The position numbers and the translations under genes were made by a program. A stretch of 12,406 nucleotides of DNA, taken from assembly GCA_026770585.1 (NCBI GenBank), contig MU646362.1:539071-551476 (forward strand), in the 5' to 3' direction. This document shows, one piece after another, positions 11,379 to 12,406 of this stretch (within the stretch, counting starts at the first letter, position 1; every line of letters starts with the position of its first letter). The stretch is from Baffinella frigidus (Eukaryota; Cryptophyceae; Cryptomonadales; Baffinellaceae). Under the pieces are notes generated by a model, which saw only the letters and a program-made list of their open reading frames with translations, had not been told where the DNA came from and did no database searches.

Positions 11379-11416
11379 TCCCCTGCGTGCGGATCGTTCC
11401 CGGGCCTGCCTCTCAA
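11379..11416 (+). pseudogene. Shadow copy of the 3' end of exon 10
   Basis: TCCCCTGCGTGCGGATCGTT and CCCGGGCCTGCCTCTCAAG, followed by GTGCAAACC, is almost identical to the end of exon 10 and its donor (SPACGSFPGLPLK). The rest of the exon is missing. Confidence 0.88.
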
Positions 11417-11425
11417 GGTGCAAAC

Positions 11426-11572
11426 CGCAACCCCCACCCAAACCCCAAACCCTGAATCCTGAACCCCAAACCCCAGACCCCAAACCCCAGACCCCAAACC
11501 CCAAACCCCAATCCCCAAACCCCAAACCCCAAGCCCCAAACCCTAAACCCCAAACCCCAAAAACCAGACCAT
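11426..11572 (+). repeat. CCCCAAA heptamer array
   Basis: AAACCCCAAACCCTGAATCC grading into regular ACCCCAA / ACCCCAG units, beginning about 10 nt after the shadow donor of exon 10. 11573-11714 that follows is unique AT-balanced sequence with no recognised feature. Confidence 0.95.
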
Positions 11573-11714
11573 AAAAGGTGCCTTACCTTCCACGCTCTGC
11601 CTGATCAAAACTGCGTTTGACATAAAACACATTTCGAGCAGAAACTCCAGTACAAAAGGGCGACTAAAATGCTTGTATGAAGAGCCAGATTTTACTCAGA
11701 CAGAGCTAACCTCC

Positions 11715-11914
11715 CCACACGAGGCTACATGCGAACAGAATAAATGTCGATTGTAAACGAGTGTCGTAATTTTCATGAAAAGAAGGTCACAGAAGAATCT
11801 AGGCTACACGCTTTCCGTGCAGATACGTGACCAATTGCTGGTTTTTGGCGTGTTTCCTGGGCAACAATCCAATAATTGACTTAGGAATCTGTTCACAAGG
11901 GTAGCCTCGTGTGG
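11715..11914. mobile_element. MITE-like element (200 bp) with 14-bp perfect inverted ends
   Basis: CCACACGAGGCTAC (11715-11728) and GTAGCCTCGTGTGG (11901-11914) are exact inverted repeats. The next bases (GAACAGA / TCTGTTC and CGATTG / CAATAATTGAC) continue the symmetry imperfectly. AATAAA and TGTAA, both possible algal poly(A) signals, occur inside (around 11740-11756), but given the repeat context I do not assign them. Confidence 0.85.
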
Positions 11915-11929
11915 TCCTCGCTGAAGGGT

Positions 11930-11994
11930 GTAAGGTGCAGGGTGTAGGGTGTAAGTGTAGGGTGTATGGTGTTGGGTGTAGGGTGTAGGGTGTG
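11930..11994 (-). repeat. GTGTAGGG / GTGTAAGG octamer-like array
   Basis: Tandem GGGTGTA units with variants (GTGCAGG, GTGTATGGTGTTGG). On the opposite strand this is ACACCCT, resembling CACCCTA/CACCCTG units at 9954-10000. Opposite orientation to the intronic arrays. Confidence 0.9.
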
Positions 11995-12252
11995 GCGTCC
12001 TCTCGTCCGCAAGTCCTGAGAGTCTCTATGTTTCGAGGTACCCCTCTCCACGCGCACCCTCCATGCCCACGCTGCTCGCTCACGCCTCCCCCCCCTCTCA
12101 ACCCACATCCGCTCCTGCTCGAGGATCCCTCACTCACGAGCGAGCCTATCTCACACTCTTCACGGCCCGAGGCGGGCCCATCCTGGACTCGGTCCTGACA
12201 CACATGCAGGGAGGCTTGATGTGATCCGAAAGGAAGCATGGCCTTTCTACAG

Positions 12253-12406
12253 AACCAGTTCCGGTGTCCGCCTATGTTGGGAGCTCGAAGAACCAAAAGG
12301 TCCTGAAGAACACACCCGGACAGGACGCCACCCCCCCCGTGTTCGTGCCCCGCCCTTCGGGTGGGGGCGGGGGCGGGGGAGGACAGGGCCAGCGTGGCCG
12401 GGGGCG
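12253..12406 (+). CDS. Possible exon fragment running off the window, unrecognised
   Basis: After CTTTCTACAG a frame opens to the window end: PVPVSAYVGSSKNQKVLKN, TPGQDATPPVFVPRP, then a Gly-rich tail ending GQGQRGRG. The first part looks protein-like, and the Gly/Arg tail would suit an RNA-binding-type low-complexity region, but the same bases are a GGGGGCG repeat and other frames are also open. It does not join exon 10 in phase directly. No family recognised. 11995-12252 holds no feature I can support. Confidence 0.25.

Noticed and set aside
11740-11760. Poly(A) signals AATAAA and TGTAA as the gene's 3' end
   Set aside because: Both lie inside a 200-bp inverted-repeat element and there is no independent evidence for a transcript end here.
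12130-12215. An exon reading GPILDSVLTHMQ near 12176-12212
   Set aside because: No donor follows and the frame meets a stop 5 codons later; acceptor weak; not phase-compatible with exon 10 or with the open stretch at 12253.
11799-12296. 165-codon minus-strand frame with TPYTLHPTPYT repeats
   Set aside because: The middle is translation of the GTGTAGGG array, and the rest shows no recognisable domain and overlaps an inverted-repeat element.

Overview
This is nuclear DNA from a eukaryote, most likely a photosynthetic protist. There are no bacterial-style operons. Coding sequence is short, GC-rich and split by GT-AG introns. The non-coding DNA is full of simple repeats, including degenerate telomere-type CCCTAAA heptamers. 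The plant/green-alga/dinoflagellate telomere type TTTAGGG, and a gene that is typical (from memory) of cyanobacteria and plastid-bearing eukaryotes, point to a green alga (for example a prasinophyte) or a dinoflagellate. The sequence alone does not decide between them.

The one gene I can reconstruct lies on the + strand, roughly 1706 to 11203, and is almost invisible to ORF scanning. Ten short exons (1706-1783, 3066-3132, 3602-3672, 4407-4482, 5681-5802, 6313-6404, 7586-7628, 8614-8712, 10059-10100, 11093-11203) join with matching phases at all nine junctions. They give an uninterrupted 801-nt, 267-codon reading frame. The product looks like the C-terminal part of a renalase-like / amine-oxidase-fold FAD/NAD(P)-dependent oxidoreductase (the plant At3g04650-type family). 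Recognisable blocks are VAHNGKCAERL, FEGAFVKG, WVADNSKK, NKVPQENVP, RVQLWGA and the C-terminal flavin motif GICGDWL...GAAISG. The N-terminal Rossmann fold must lie upstream of the window. Only about 8% of the gene span is coding.

The introns are unusual. Seven of the ten exons have tandem, decaying partial copies ('shadow exons') in the adjacent introns, always keeping a splice-junction end. Sense-strand pyrimidine microsatellites (CT, CCCT, CTCTCA) sit just upstream of many real or shadow acceptors. Heptamer arrays (CCCGAAA, CACGAAA, CATGAAA, CCCCAAA, CCCTAAA) or short terminal-inverted-repeat elements begin within about 20 bp downstream of most donors. At least a dozen MITE-like foldback elements of about 100-200 bp are present. 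They form at least four families: TCATCTCGG ends (3 copies), CCACCAGCCCT ends (3 copies), TCATAGGCTA ends (2 copies) and CCACACAGCGG ends (2 copies). Several have 4-bp target-site duplications, and two are inserted inside shadow exons.

Region by region: 1-780 holds a three-unit direct repeat split by a MITE, then a head-to-head telomere-like array. 780-1705 is AT-rich spacer, CT arrays and shadow copies. 1706-11203 is the oxidoreductase gene. 11204-12406 is foldback elements, heptamer arrays and an open GC-rich stretch at the end that might be an exon of another gene. No RNA genes, CRISPR arrays or prokaryotic features were seen.
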